This document shows, in pieces, positions 44,639 through 57,773 of a stretch of DNA of 60,118 bases; position 1 is the stretch's first letter, and each line of letters starts with the position of its first letter. Location of the stretch: the NCBI GenBank assembly GCA_001179505.1, contig CDMY01000581.1, positions 169,994 to 230,111 on the forward strand, in the 5' to 3' direction. A program made the translations under genes and the position numbers. Source of the stretch: Vitrella brassicaformis (taxonomy: Eukaryota; Sar; Vitrellaceae). The notes under the pieces are model-generated. The model searched no databases, was not told the origin of the DNA, and saw only the letters and a program-made list of their open reading frames with translations.

Positions 44639-47395
44639 TCACACGCCAACAGTGAAGCGAGGAATGTCAGCCTCGTCAAACGTCTCCATCTTGCCCGTCA
44701 TCAGCGCATACGCCACCCCCTCACGCACCAGCAAGTGGGCCGTGCTCCCGCGCAACTCCTCCTCCTCACTGTGCATCGAGCCCCTCCCCGGCCCACCATC
44801 ACCATCTCCTCCCGCTCTTGCCTCCCTGGACACCGGCGATGGCACGTGTGGCAGGAAGGGGTCCTTGATCTGCCTCTGCTCGTTGGGCACGTAGTTGTGC
44901 AGCATGCGGGCGACCTCCAGCAGACTCTGGCAGCTGTCACAGCCCATGACGGGGTCGTGAGGACACCATGGGTACCAGCTGGTGGGCGGGCGAGGGGGGC
45001 TGCTGGCGGGCTTCACCGCAATTATCTCGCACTCGTCATCGTCCTCATCGTTGGGCGACTGCTTCTTCTCGGCCGCAACAGCGGCAGCAGCAGCAGGGCC
45101 GGCGGGCTGCAGAGATGTCGAGGCCTCGACATCTTGGTTGGACCGCAGGAGACCACCGCCGTCTTCCATTCCCGCCGCCTCCTCCTTGATCGGTGCTGCA
45201 GCCAAAGTGGGCTGAAGTGATGGTGCTGGACAGCTGTCTTGCGGTTCTTGCTTGACAACCACCTCATCCTTGACACCCGCTGCTGCACTCGAAGGCTGGG
45301 CTGCTGCTGCTGCTGCCGCCGCCGATGAAGAAGCATGGGGTCCGGAAGGGGTCGAGGGGGCAGCAGATGGATGCTCCTTCGTCTCCACCCTGACACCTAG
45401 TGCCGCAGCGGCAGCGGCAGCAGGAGCACTCGGGTTGTCATCCTCCTCCAGGTCGATGACCATGTTCTTGTCAATGGCGACACGTGCTCTCTCGTGCCGC
45501 CTTCGCCTCCTCTCACGTGGCACCCTGAGGGGCGGCGCAGGCGCCGTCGCCTCACCATCGCCGGCCCGCTCTCCATCCGACTCGATCACCAGCACATCAT
45601 GTCGCCTCTCATCGGCGGGACGGTCAGCTGGGGCGGAGCGGCCAGCAGCAGCAGCAGCAGCGGCCACTGGAGCGGGGGAATGGTCGTCTTCATCTGTGTC
45701 GAGATGGTCAGGGTGTGGTGGCTGTGCGAAGACGTGCTGCGGAATGTCTCTTTGCGAATGGGGGAAGAAGTTCGCCGAAGTCTCCCACAGCCCCCTCTCG
45801 GACCGCCGTCGCCGCTTGCCGTGCCCACCAGCAGCGTGGACGGGTGATCGTGACCTCGGCGCCCTTTTGTATGCGTGCTGCTGCCGTCTCCTCTTCTGCC
45901 GCTTGGCGCGATTGGCCGCCGCGTTTGCGAGTGTGGGTGGGAGTCGGGGTGGCGTGACGTTCATGAGGTTCTGCACGGCGAGCAGCACCACAAGCTTCAC
46001 ATCGATGTTGCGCAACAGCGTCTGCACAAGGGAGAGTGACGCAGCGCATTGCGATCGATTGCTCTTTCGCTGGCGCGTCGTGTGGTGCGATGTCATGTGG
46101 TGCTTACGGTGAGCTCTCTGTCGAGGAACGTCTGCAGGCGCCTCTCTACCCTCTCTCGGTCGCGGGAAGTCGACAGCAACGACATGAAAGCCTCCGAGCA
46201 GCAAATGGGGTCCAGCACAACCACCTCGCCACCCTTGGTGGCAGTGGCGCCATCCATCTTTCCCTCTGCGGCGTCTGCGGCTTTGCTCTCCTCTTCTGCG
46301 CATCGCTGCGCATTCCGGTCATCTTTCTCCTCCTTGATCACTGCTGCTGCTGCTGCCGAGGTAGGGGCCTCGTCCCCCTCGTGGTCGCCTGCGCTGTGCA
46401 AGTGAGCCACCACAGCACGGGAAGCACGCACAGACGGCTTGCTGCCGCTGGGAGAGCCGCCCTGCACAGATGAGGGATACACGTCTGTCTGTCTGTCTGT
46501 CTGTCTGGTTGACTATGTGCGGTCTGTCTGACGAACCGTGATGGCGCTGCTGAACCTCTTCCTCAGCTGCATGGTGAACTTCCTCTGCGGCAGCGATGGC
46601 CGTGCTGCAGCTGGTGCCCTGACGCCCCCCCGCGGCTTGGCGGTTGTCAATGAGGTGTAGAAGGCGCTGAGTCGGCGTGTGGATGTGGCTGGCGGCAGGA
46701 GGGGGAACCAACCGTTGGCATAGATCAAAAGGCGACGCCATTCCTCATCTGATGGCTGCACGATGCCTGCAGGACAGGAAAGGAACAGATGGATGGCAGC
46801 ACACGGACGGACGGTGATATATATCGCCTCCAGAGCTGTCTCCTTCCGCCTCTTGTCTGTCTGTCTGTCTGCTTGTGACCTACCTGAGTCGATATTGAAG
46901 ACTCGGTAGAATCGCTCTGAGAAGACGTCCACGACCACCTCTGAGAGCCTCCTCTTGCAGACGGGGCAGCTGCGCTTCCTCTCAGCCTGGCATGCCACAT
47001 GGAGGGAGAACCACAGAAGACAGACACCCACGCCAATCAGATTGACGCCTGCACTCAATCCCTCTTGTCTTCTCAGCCACCCCACCACCCACCCACCCAG
47101 TTCATCAGACAGGACAGGTGGTACACGTGGAAGCAGTCCAGCACATAGGCCTCCTCCCCGTCAGGTATCTCCTGGCAGGGCAGGCAGGAAATACACAATC
47201 ACACACACATAAGCACTCCAATCAATCGCCGGTCATCCATTCCACATATTCCCTACTTACCTGTAGACAGATGGGACATGTGTGGCCGTGCTGCGCCCCT
47301 CCAGCAGCCGCCTTGTCTTCCATGCCCATCTTATGGTCAGCAGCATCGCCGCACACACCCGATGACTCGCCACCAAACTGAAACGATGGCATCAT
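44639..47395 (-). CDS. RING-H2 protein with SUMO-interacting-like motifs (candidate SUMO-targeted ubiquitin ligase)
   Basis: ATG 47395 is fixed by an in-frame TGA just upstream. Exons 1-3 build a RING-H2: HTCPICLQ (about 47265), then EIPDGEEAYVLDCFHVYHLS plus CLMNW (47170-47100), then AERKRSCPVCKRRLSEVV (46990-46935), giving C-x2-C, C-x-H-x2-H-x2-C, C-x2-C. The rest is mostly disordered, with SIM-like clusters VLVIESDGE (about 45580), MVIDLEEDD (about 45450), EVVVLDP (about 46215) and CEIIAVKP (about 45030), each near acidic residues, plus sumoylation-like sites (VIKEEK, VVKQEPQ, PIKEE). A conserved-looking C-terminus (MLHNYVPNEQRQIKDPFLP; REGVAYALMTGKMETFDEAD) ends at TGA 44641-44639. RING plus SIMs suggests ubiquitin transfer to SUMO-modified nuclear proteins, by analogy with RNF4/Slx5. 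Topors-like RING-H2 proteins are an alternative. Head-to-head with the SNF2 gene. Confidence 0.7.
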
Positions 47396-47765
47396 TCACG
47401 CACCTTCTGAACTTCTCGGCCTCGACGCCACCAGTTGATAAGTCGAAAGAAAAGCTCGCAATCCGGGGAAACAGACGAGGTGACTGAATGAGAATGAGAG
47501 CACAGCTGTTCCTGCGCGGAAAAACAATCGCAGCCAAAGCGGCTCGAGGATCTCTCGTGGTATCATTCCCTGGCCGCCGACGCACATCTGAGGAGGTAAC
47601 GCAACGCACGGCTCAGAGGCACACAAAGGGATGGGAGGAGGATGACTGTACCCACAACAGCCGTTTACGAGCACCAAAGCATCTCCAGGCACTCACATGG
47701 CTCTGTTTGGTTGCCTGTGTGTCGGCGTGTGTCAGCGTATAGCAGCGACGTAGCCAGACGCAGCC
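47396..47765. promoter_or_regulatory. Divergent promoter region
   Basis: 370 bp between the ATGs of the RING-H2 gene (-) and the SNF2 gene (+). No ORF with coding character and no telomere-like motif. It likely carries both 5' UTRs. Confidence 0.4.
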
Positions 47766-50700
47766 ATGCCGAAGCAGGGAGCGCGGGACTGGTGCGAAAT
47801 CTGCCGAGATGTCGACACGGACATCAAATGTAAGGGCAGTGGAGGGAGGCCACACACTCCCACAGCTGCACATGAGTGGCGAGGGCAGCCAGGGGAGAGA
47901 GAGCAGAGCAGAGCAGGGGGCAGGGCGGCGGGGGGAGACACGACAACGGGAGGCGGCAAGGCGCGGGGGCGCAGGGCCACGGACGGGGCGTTTTGAGCGC
48001 AGAGAACACGCAGTCATGTCCCGTCTGTCTGTCTGGTTGTCTGTGTGTGGCGTGCTGATTGGATTGGATTGATGTGTGTGTGCTTCTCTTCTCTCTCGGT
48101 GTGTCAGGCTGCAATAAGCACTGCGGCAAGCGGTTCCACTGGGAGTGTCTGGGCATCAATCCAAAGAGCGTCCCCGACCCCAAGAAGTGGAAGGTAGGTC
48201 AGCCACTCACTCATCCATCGCACCGCACAGCCGATGAATATATGGCGCGTCATAGCTATGGTGGGTGGCATGGTCGGCTTCTTCCTCTTCCTCTTCGTGT
48301 GCGTGTGTGTGTGTGTGTGTTTAGTGTGAGGAGTGTGAGGAGGACGACGCCCACGAGGAGCACTGCTACGTGTGCAAGCAGGACGCCAGAGAGGGCACCC
48401 TCCTGCTGTGCGACGGATGCAACCGCTCGGCACACCTGGCCTGTGTGGTCAGTCAGTGAGCGGAGGGACTCAGTGCAGTCAATGAATGCACCATATACCT
48501 ATATGAGAGACCTTCCCTTCTCTCATGCCCATCCATGTATGTATCCATCTGCCCACTCCTGGCTGCAGGGATTGGTGGACGAGCCCCCCGAGCACGAGCA
48601 GTGGTTTTGTGAGCCCTGCCGGCGGCGGAGGGGGGGCGGCGCAGCGCCCGCCACATCCTCTTGGCGACCCGACGCACCGGAAAAAGACCACAGGCAGGCG
48701 GCAGCACCGGCTGCTGCTGCTGGTGAGTCTGGCGGTGTTGGTGGTGCCGCGGAGGGGGTTAGTGCGGTGGAGGTTTCGCCTGCCGCCGCTCCACCTGCCG
48801 ACGGCCTCAAGAACACATACTGCCACATGTGCCAGAGAGGTACGTGGCGGCAGATGAGCACAGGAAGGCTGCATTGATTGCATTCGGTTGGGTGTGTGTG
48901 TTTGTGTGCGTGTATGTGACTCACGTAGGGGGCAAGTTGATCGCGTGTGACTTTTGTGAGAAGTCGTTCCACGCCCGGTGCATCGAGCTCAAGGCCGTGA
49001 CCGAGCCCTGGAAGTGCCCGGTGTGCCTGGGATACGACCCCCTCAAAAAGGACAAAGATCGCAAGTACTCATGGAATGCATGGATAAATGGAGTGATGCA
49101 CGCACACACACACAGGGGCAATGGCAATGAAATGTCCCCTGGGGCTGTGCTGTGCTGTTGTGTGCTGTGTCAACAGGAAGACCAAGGCTGAGCGGATGGC
49201 GCACAAGGAGGAGCTCAAGCGGGCCATCAGACAGCTGCAGAGGAGATCCAAACCATTCGTACGCACACACACACAGACAGACAGACACAGACACAGACAC
49301 ACGACGCCTCACTACTCAAGCTCAGCCTTCTCCCTCCCTGGCACCATACATACCATCTGTGTGTTGTGCTTCCACTCCACCAGCGTGCCGCCTTCCTGAT
49401 GTCCAACTTCGACAGCATCAGACCCTTCTCAGAGAAGAAGTGAGCCAACACACACGTCCATTCATTCAGCGGCGCTGCACAACAGAGAGAGAGAGAGAGA
49501 GTCGTTCATAGTCTCTCTGATGTCTTGTGTTGTGTTGTGTTGCATCAGGGTGCTGGATGTTCTCCGGAAGGACGCCGGTGCGGCCGCCAAGAAGCCCGGC
49601 AAGAAACCTGGTCGGTCGGTGGGCTGGGCACATCAACCTAACCTACCCTGCACAGACAGACAAACAGCCTACACCACATTCCGTTCCGTCTGTGTTGTGT
49701 GCAGGTCGCGGTCGTCTGCGTCGCCTGGACGACTCCGAGGAGGAACCAACACCCACACACGTACGCACCAAGGAAGCTGCATGTGCCCATCCATGCATCC
49801 ATCCATCCATGCATCCATCCATCCACTCTTCCCTTCCTTCTCCCATCGTTAAGCAGATACAGCACGAGTCTGATTTGGTTGAGGACTACTTGACCCAGGC
49901 GGAGCGGCGGGCGGCCGAGCGGTCGGGTGCGGGTGCTAGTGACGACGGCAGTGTGGGCCTGGGCGGCGGTCGTGATGTGGTGGCGATGGGTGTGCGCTTG
50001 AAGGACTACCAGAAGTACGGCGTCAACTGGCTCATCCACTCGTACTTCAACAAAGCGGGCGCCATCCTCGCGGACGAAATGGGTACACACGTTGGGAGGA
50101 GAGAAACAAAGAGACCTCCTGTGTGGGTCATGTATGTGTCTGTGTCATGTGTGTGTGTGTGTCTGTGTGTGGCTGCACATCTATACACACGTGTGCTGTG
50201 CAGGTTTGGGCAAGACGATTCAGACGTTGGCGTTTCTATCGTACCTGAAGGTGTGTGAGGGCATCAACGGCCCGCATCTTATCGTAGTCCCGCTGTCAAC
50301 CGTCGGCAACTGGGCCAGAGAGGTAGATATGCACTTGCACAACACACACCCACACACAAACCGACATACACCCCACCGTCTTGTGTGTGGGTGTGTGTGG
50401 GTGTGTTGTGGCGTCTCACCTGCAGATTCGTCGGTTCACGCCTCACCTGCGCTTCACCAAGATCTGTGGCGGCGCGGCCGAGAGGGACTGGATGATCCTC
50501 GATGAAGGTCACACATCCACCCGCCACAACAGACACACCACACCACACCACACCCCACCTCATTCCTGTCTGGTGTGTCTGTCTGTCTGTGGCGTCTGTG
50601 TGTGTGTGTTGTCCGATTCATTCAGATGCGCAGTACGGCTACTACGACATCTACATCACCTCCTACGAGACGGTCAAGACGGAGGAGCGCTTCTTCGCCG

Positions 50701-53700
50701 ACGATCTCACATGGAACTGCATCGTGCTTGGTGGGGACAACAGACACACACGTAGCGCAGGCTGCGTGTCTGTCTGTATGGCTGCGGCTGTCTGTATTTC
50801 TGTCACTGTGTGGGCATGGTTGTGAGTGCAGATGAGGCCCACCGCATCAAGAGTGAGAAGGGGTCCGTCCGGCACTCACTCGATCGCGTGACGAGCTGTG
50901 CCAGGATACTCCTCACAGGTGGGGACAGGGAGGGAGCGAGGGAGGGAGGCAGGCACCACACACACACACACACACACACAGACAGGCACAGAAAGAACAA
51001 ACAGCTCCACAGACACGTGAGCGCACCAACGGATGGCTGCATCGATGCGTCGGGGTGTGTGTGTGTGTGTGTGTGTGCAGGGACCCCGCTGCAGAACAAC
51101 ATCGGCGAGTTGTTCACCCTCCTCAACTTCCTCTTCCCCGACGTCCTCACAGAGAAGGAACTCTTCGACAGAGTACGGACGCCGGCCACCACACACACAC
51201 ACACACACAGACATTGGCGCACCATGGACAGATACCACACTCGTTTCTCCCCCTCTCCCCCCTCCCCTGTGTGTGATGCCGTCCATCAGGCGTTTCAGAT
51301 GGGTGCGTCAGGCGCCAAGAGCATCACGATTAAGCGTGCGGAGCGACCCAAGGGCGCCATCAAGCGCAAAAAGAACGTTGAGGAGGAGGCCGAGGACCTC
51401 GAGGTCGTCGTCGACGAGTCGCTCATCAAGTATGCACACCACACAGTCAACAGAACGACCGACCGCAGCACACGAGTGCACTGACTGACCATCGATGCAC
51501 GCGATGCGTGTGTTGTGTTGTGTTGTCGGACATATTGTGTGTGTGTGTGTCCAGGAAGATCGCAGAGTTGTTGTCGAGGCTGATGCTCAGACGCACCAAA
51601 GAGCTGGTCAGCCCTGCCAAACCAAAAGAGCAGCACCCTCACTCGACACATCTGTCTGTCTGTCTCTCTGTCTGTCTGTGTGTGTCAGGTGGTCAAGTTG
51701 CCCGAGAAGCACGTCCAGGAGATCTGGATGCCTCTCGCACCACAAGCTGCCAGACTGTAACCACACACACCACACCCTGACTTGCCCCTCCACCCCTCCC
51801 TCCATCCCTGTGTCTTTATGTGTGGTGGTGGTCTCAGGTACGGTCGTTTGCTGGAGGTGTCGCTCAAGAAGGAGGCCGGCACCTTCGGCAAGTCCAACTA
51901 CCAGGTCCTGTTTGGGCTCGTCATCCACCTCAGAATCTGCTGGTCTGTCTGTCTGGGCCAACACGCACACACACACACACACGCACACACACAGACATTG
52001 GCGCATGGTGTTGGTCTGGTTGTTTGTGTGTTTGTTCAGTGATCACCCTGCCGGCGTGGTGTCGCGTGACAAGATGGTGGAGCAGCTGCTGTCGTATGAG
52101 GACGACCTCGACGAGCGGGAGAAGTTCAGACAGGAGATTCAGGCCATCAAAGACAGCGAAGGCACGCACACACACACACACACACAGATAGAGAGAGAGA
52201 GGGCCAGGGCGAGGCGATAAGTAAGAGCATGTGTGTGGTGTGTGTGCAGGGTGGGCTCACGTGGTGGCGTCCAACAAGATGCTCTACCTGGATCGGCTCC
52301 TCTGCCAGCTCAACCAGCTCAACTGCAAAGTCATCCCACACCTCAAAGTAAGTAACCAACTTGCCCACCACTCCACACACACACACACACACACACATCC
52401 ATCCATCCCTCCCTTTGCATCATGCGTGTCGGTCGTATCGTTTTGTGCACTGCACTGCCCTGCAGCACGCCGACCGCACTCGTGTGCGTCACTGGCACGA
52501 GCGTGTGCACGAGTACATGCAGCAGGTCGACCCCCTGCTGACGGTCAAGGACGTCCACGAGACAGCCGCACTGCCCCAGCTCAAGAAGAAAAAACCCAAG
52601 TCGGGCGACATACGCGACTACTTCAAGCCGTCGGCCGAGGGTCAGGAGGGAGACGGTGGTGGTGGTGGTGTTGGCGAGGGAGAGGGAGAGGGTGGTGAGG
52701 AGATCAAGAAGGAGGTCGACGGCGACGTCAAGATGGAGGTGTCACCCGAGGAGAAGAGGAAGGAACACCATGCCACCATCAACCTCTGGAAGGTCAGCCA
52801 GCCTCTCAGCCACCCACTTACACACCACACCACACCACTCCCTCGTGTGTGTGGCAGAAATCTCTGCTGGAGCCCAGCGGTGACCGCGAGCTCTTCCTCT
52901 CCACCATGGCCATCGACAAGGCCGCCATTGTCAAGAAACACGTCACCGGGCCGCCAGGCGAGTACGCCAAACACGACCAACACATGCCACCCGCACCAGC
53001 ACCAGCAGCAGCAGCAGCCGCCGCCGCCGACGACAAGGGCGGCGGTGGCGGTGGTGGTGGTGGTGGTCAGCGGAAGCGCAACGGCGTCCCTTCCGAGTCG
53101 GGCGATGAGTCTGACGTGGTGCTGAAGCGCAGGTCCCGGCACAGGAAGCGCGCCCGGCTGGACGATGACGACGATGACGACGTGGATAACGCGCCGATGA
53201 AGCCCACCGAGGGTGGTGGTGGTGCAGAGGTCGACGAGCTCCTCATGGATGTCGACATGAAGGACGCCCACGCGCCCGACGTGCCGCCCAAGAGGGAGGA
53301 GCAGCCTGCGGCCCCCGCACCACCGCAGCCGGCGGCCTCTGCACAGGCGATGGACGTCAGTGTGGAGCCATCCCCCAGCGAGCCTCAGCCGTCACCTGCC
53401 GAGCCACCAGCACCAGCAGCAGCTGCTGCCGCTGCTGCTGCTGAGGCTCCTGCAGGAGGGGCTAGGGATGGAGGAGACCAGGAGATGGGCGATGGCGGGG
53501 CGGAGCCAGCTGGGCCCACAGCGAGTCCTGGTGAAGAGCCGATAGCAAGCCCTGTTGGCGAGGCTGGCAGTGGTGTGCCGGCCGAGGGTGGGCAGCAGGG
53601 CGGCGGGGCTGCAGAGGAGGCCGAACAGCCATTCAGGTGAGAGATAGAGAGAGTGTGTGTGTCCGCTGTGCGCATCAATCATCCATCAGCCATGTGTGTG

Positions 53701-56700
53701 TGTCATGTCATCTGCCTGTGTGTGTGTGGTGTATAGGATGAACAAGGTGTTGGTGTTCACTCAGTTTCAGCTGGTGCTGGACGAGCTGGAGCGGTACTGC
53801 CAGTGGCGGGGCTGGAAGTACCTCCGCCTCGACGGCAGCACTAATCGCATCATTCGCGAGCTCGACATACGCGACTTCAACTCGGACGACTCAGACCACC
53901 TCGTCTACCTCATCTCCACAAGAGCCGGTCAGCGAGTGCGGAAGACTCACACATGACACGACACACATGGCACTGCGCACACACACGTGCATACATCGGT
54001 GTGGTGTGTGTCATGTGTTGCTGTCTGTCTGTCTGTCTGTGTGCAGGGGGGTTGGGCATCAATTTGGTGACGGCCAACCACGTGGTCATGTTTGACGAGG
54101 ACTGGAACCCCTTCGTAGACATGCAGGCCATCGACCGGTCAGCCAGCGGCCCAACCCCTTCTTCGACACAGAAACACGCTCTCACTCCATCGCCTGTGTG
54201 TTCTTCTCCTCTCCTCCCTCCCTCGTTCATTCAGTGCTCACCGCATCGGTCAGCTGCGCCCCGTGACAGTGCACAATTTGGTGACCGAGTGGAGCATCGA
54301 GGAGCGCATGGCGTTCCGCCGCGAGCAGAAGCTGCGCCTCGACAAGCTCGTCGTCAAGGCACAGCGCGACCGCAAGGTCCTCGGTGACGAGGGCGGCGAT
54401 GTGATAGCCGAGGAGGAGGAGGCCGCCGCCCACGACGAGAAGCTCAGCTCCAACGAGATCAGCCGGCTGCTGCTCCACGGCGCAGAGGTGCTCAAGGCCT
54501 TCTGTGGCGAGGACATGACCTCCGCCAAGCTGGAGGAGTTCGTTGGCCGGGAGCGGCGCGTGCTGCCCTCCACACTGGCCCCCGAGGAGCCCGACGACGA
54601 CGCCATGCTCAGGGAGTTCGCCGAGGAGGGGGCCGAGGACAACGGCAACGGCTATAACAATGGCCGTGTCGGCCGCATCTCCACCAAACAGATGATGAAG
54701 GTCTTCGACGAGGCAGCCGACGTGCCTGACAGGGAGGGGGGCGGCACCGACCCCCTCCCATCGCCCCAGGAGGACGTCGGCGAGGCGGTGGGCGGCACAG
54801 ACGCCAGGGTCCAGGCGGCGGCGGCAGCAGCTGCTGCCGCAGCCGCAGCACCAGCGGCCGACCAGCCGTCGATGGACCACACCCAGGCTGGTGGTGCGGC
54901 CATCAGTTTGGGCAACGTGGTGTTCGGCACGCGTGTGCGTCGGAAGGCCAAGGAGCTGTACATCCCGCCTGACTTCGTCAAGGAGGACCGCAAGAAGAAG
55001 CCGGAGCTCAAGCACGAGCACAAGTGCTTCATGTGCGGGGAGGGGGGCGACCTCGTGCTGTGTGACAGGTGCCCAAAGGCATACCACCTCGAGTGCGTCA
55101 ACCTCACAGAAGTGCCAAAGGGACAATGGTTCTGCCCCTGGCATGAGTGGTACGCACGCGGAGGGAGGGAGGGAGGGAGGGGCTGACAGACAGACAGACA
55201 TACACGTCGTTCGCTCACCCCACCCTGTGCTGCTGGGGTGTTTGTTATTATTCCTGTGTGCACCTCCCTCAGCAATGAGTGTGGCCGTCGTGCGTCCAAG
55301 GCTGGCGGCATGCTTATCCACTGCCAGGACTGCGCACTGTCGTACTGCTTCGACTGCTTCCCGGACGAATTCAGGTAAAGTGTCAGCCAGACAACAAGGC
55401 ACAATACGGGCACAAAGTCCCCCTGTCTGTCATCTCCCCTTCCGATTCCTCCCTTTGTGTGTCCCTCCCTCCCTTCCTCCCTTCCCAAGGCGAGTGGTGC
55501 CTGAGGCGTCGTTCTTCCGGAAGCTGCATCGCAGCAACTGGCATGTCGACCCCAAGACCATGATCTTCTTCGTCTGCAACATCTGCAGGTGGGTGGGCCT
55601 CACAGACACTTACTTGGACAGACAGAGATGACATGCATGGCACGCACCTTCATGTGTGTGTGGGTATGCACTCGTTCGTTCGTTCGTGTGTGTGTGTGTT
55701 TAGGAGCTACCGTGAGGTTGAGCGTCGGAAGAAGATGAAGCAGTCGGAGCTCGACGAGGAGCGGCGGAAGCAGCGGGAGCTCAACCAGGCCGGACGAGAG
55801 GAGATGAACAAAGACAAGGAGAAACGCAAGTACGGACACACACACACCACATCCAACGAAATGAATGAACACCCCACACACATACACCCAGCCCACCTCC
55901 CTCTGTGTGGTGTGTGCCGTGACAACGGGTCGATCTGCAGCGAGGAGCGTCAGCGTCTGCTCAAGGAGTCCAAGGAATCCAAGGCCATCAAATCGGTACC
56001 GTACGCACGTCACGCGACTCGACGCCATGTGTGGTTAGACCATGCCATGCCTGAGTGTGTGGTCGGTTGGGTGGATGCGATGCCTTCATTCAGGAGTACG
56101 ACAACCTGGGCAAGGACCTTCGCGAGGCCGGCGAGAAACTCATCCCCAAGTCACTCCTCGACGCTTACGAGGGGCGCATCAAAGCCGTGGTACGGACGGC
56201 AACAGACTCACTCCAACACCCACACACACGCAGACAGACAGCCGAGACAGCCAGCCTCTCTCTGTGTGTCTCTGTCTGCCTGAGTAGGATGAGGAGCGCA
56301 AGAAGGTGCAGGTGCAGGTTGACGAGTTGAACGGTCGGATCAGCGCGGCCAAGGAGAAGGGGGACGACACCAAGGCCCTCCAGGCCGAGCTCAAGAAGCT
56401 CAAGCGGAAGATGCCTTCCAAACCCAACGGGCCAAACACATGGATGCACATCTGCTCCAACTGCAGCTTCCCTGGTCCACCACACCACACCACAGGCCAC
56501 ACAGCTGACGTGTGTGCACCGCTCGCTCCCTGTGTGTCCGGTCTGCAGGCCACCGCACGGTCGACGAGTGTCCGTACGACCCTGAGTTTCGGTACAACAG
56601 GTCGACCAAGACGGACGCCGCCACTGGTGCGCAGCACGTCACCAAGAGCCAGAGGGTGTGCACCAAGTGCGGCAAGAGCACACACCTACGGCGCGAGTGC

Positions 56701-57773
56701 CCCCAGCTCGACGACGAGGAGCGGGCCGTCTACGAGCAGCGCCGCCGCCAGTGGCCGAAGCTGCTCGACCTCGTCCGCAACATGTCGCCCCTCAGCGCCC
56801 CCCCACACATCGACCAGAGCAGATTCGAGAAGGAGAAGAAGAGCTACGTCGAAGCCCTGGACAGGAAGCTCCGCCACCTCATCGAGGAGGCCGGCCTCTT
56901 GCCCATCAACACGCCGTCGTCCGAGTCAGCAGCTGCAGCAGCTGCAGCAGCCGACGAGCAGCCAGCACCGGCGTCCAGTGCGGCAGCAGCAGCTGTCGCT
57001 GCCGGAGGGGGCCAGGTGGTGATCAGCGACGATAGCGAGGACGCCAAGCCTCTGCAGGCCAAGAAACCCTCACCACCCAAGAAGGCTCCTGCTGCTGCCG
57101 CTGACAAGGGAGACAAGAAGAAGGCCGAGAGGAAGCCGCGGGCCGCCCCGGCGGCGCGGAAGGAGGGCGGTGGTGGGGGTGGGCGGAAGGGTGCCGGTGG
57201 TGGTCGGAAGGCCATCTACCTGGCCCCAGCCAGGGTCATGGAGCACTTCATCGGCACCATCAAGGAGTACCATTCGAGTGGCCATGTGGGTCGCCCGGAG
57301 TATCACGTTTTTCTGTCCGAGTGCAAGGTTGAGGACGTCCGGCCAGGCTCCTGCAAGCTGCTCGACTCCCACCCCCCTCCCCCTGCCCCCATCCCTCCCG
57401 CCGTCCCCAAGCCCAAACCCAAGCCCATGGCCAGCACTGCCGCAGCACCCATGCAGGTCGAGGAGGAAGAGGTCGAGGAGATGCCACCTGCCCGCCCAGC
57501 ACCAGCAGCACCACCACCACCCGCCGCCGCCGCCGCCGCCGCCGCTGCCCCAGCGAGGAACCAGGAGATGGCAGACCGCCCGTGGGCGGATGAGGCCAGG
57601 TGAGGAGGCTCATGCACACACCACGCAGAGTGGGTGAGGCAGTGACCGTGTGTTTCTGTCTGTGTGTGTGTGTGTATGTCAGCGACTCCGCCGATGATTC
57701 GCCAGATGACGAGCCGCCGCGTGGGCCTGCGAGGGGTGCACCCGCGCAGGCGGAGCTCATTGAGCTCGACTGA
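47766..57773 (+). CDS. Multi-PHD SNF2-family chromatin remodelling ATPase with zinc knuckles
   Basis: ATG 47766, about 30 exons, TGA 57771-57773. Order: PHD-like 1 (CEIC at 47793; [15 protein letters not shown] at 48111; KWKCEECE), PHD 2 ([20 protein letters not shown], 48360, to WFCEPC at 48623), PHD 3 ([20 protein letters not shown], 48818, to WKCPVC). The SNF2 N-lobe has [13 protein letters not shown] (49996), [16 protein letters not shown] (motif I, intron after MG), [10 protein letters not shown] (motif II) and [15 protein letters not shown] large disordered insert (about 52480-53636) with acidic, Lys, Ala/Pro and Gly tracts comes before the C-lobe ([18 protein letters not shown], 53742; [29 protein letters not shown]). 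Then PHD 4 ([20 protein letters not shown], 55022) with an adjacent Cys cluster, a coiled coil, CCHC-like knuckles ([23 protein letters not shown], 56660) and a low-complexity tail. The ATPase resembles the ISWI/CHD group, but no chromodomain, HAND-SANT-SLIDE or bromodomain is visible. It probably slides or evicts nucleosomes using histone-tail reading. Confidence 0.88.

Noticed and set aside
45252-46112. 286-codon plus-strand frame opposite the RING-H2 gene
   Set aside because: It is the antisense shadow of the Ala/Ser-rich minus-strand exon; the minus strand has the RING, phase-matched introns and a fixed start.
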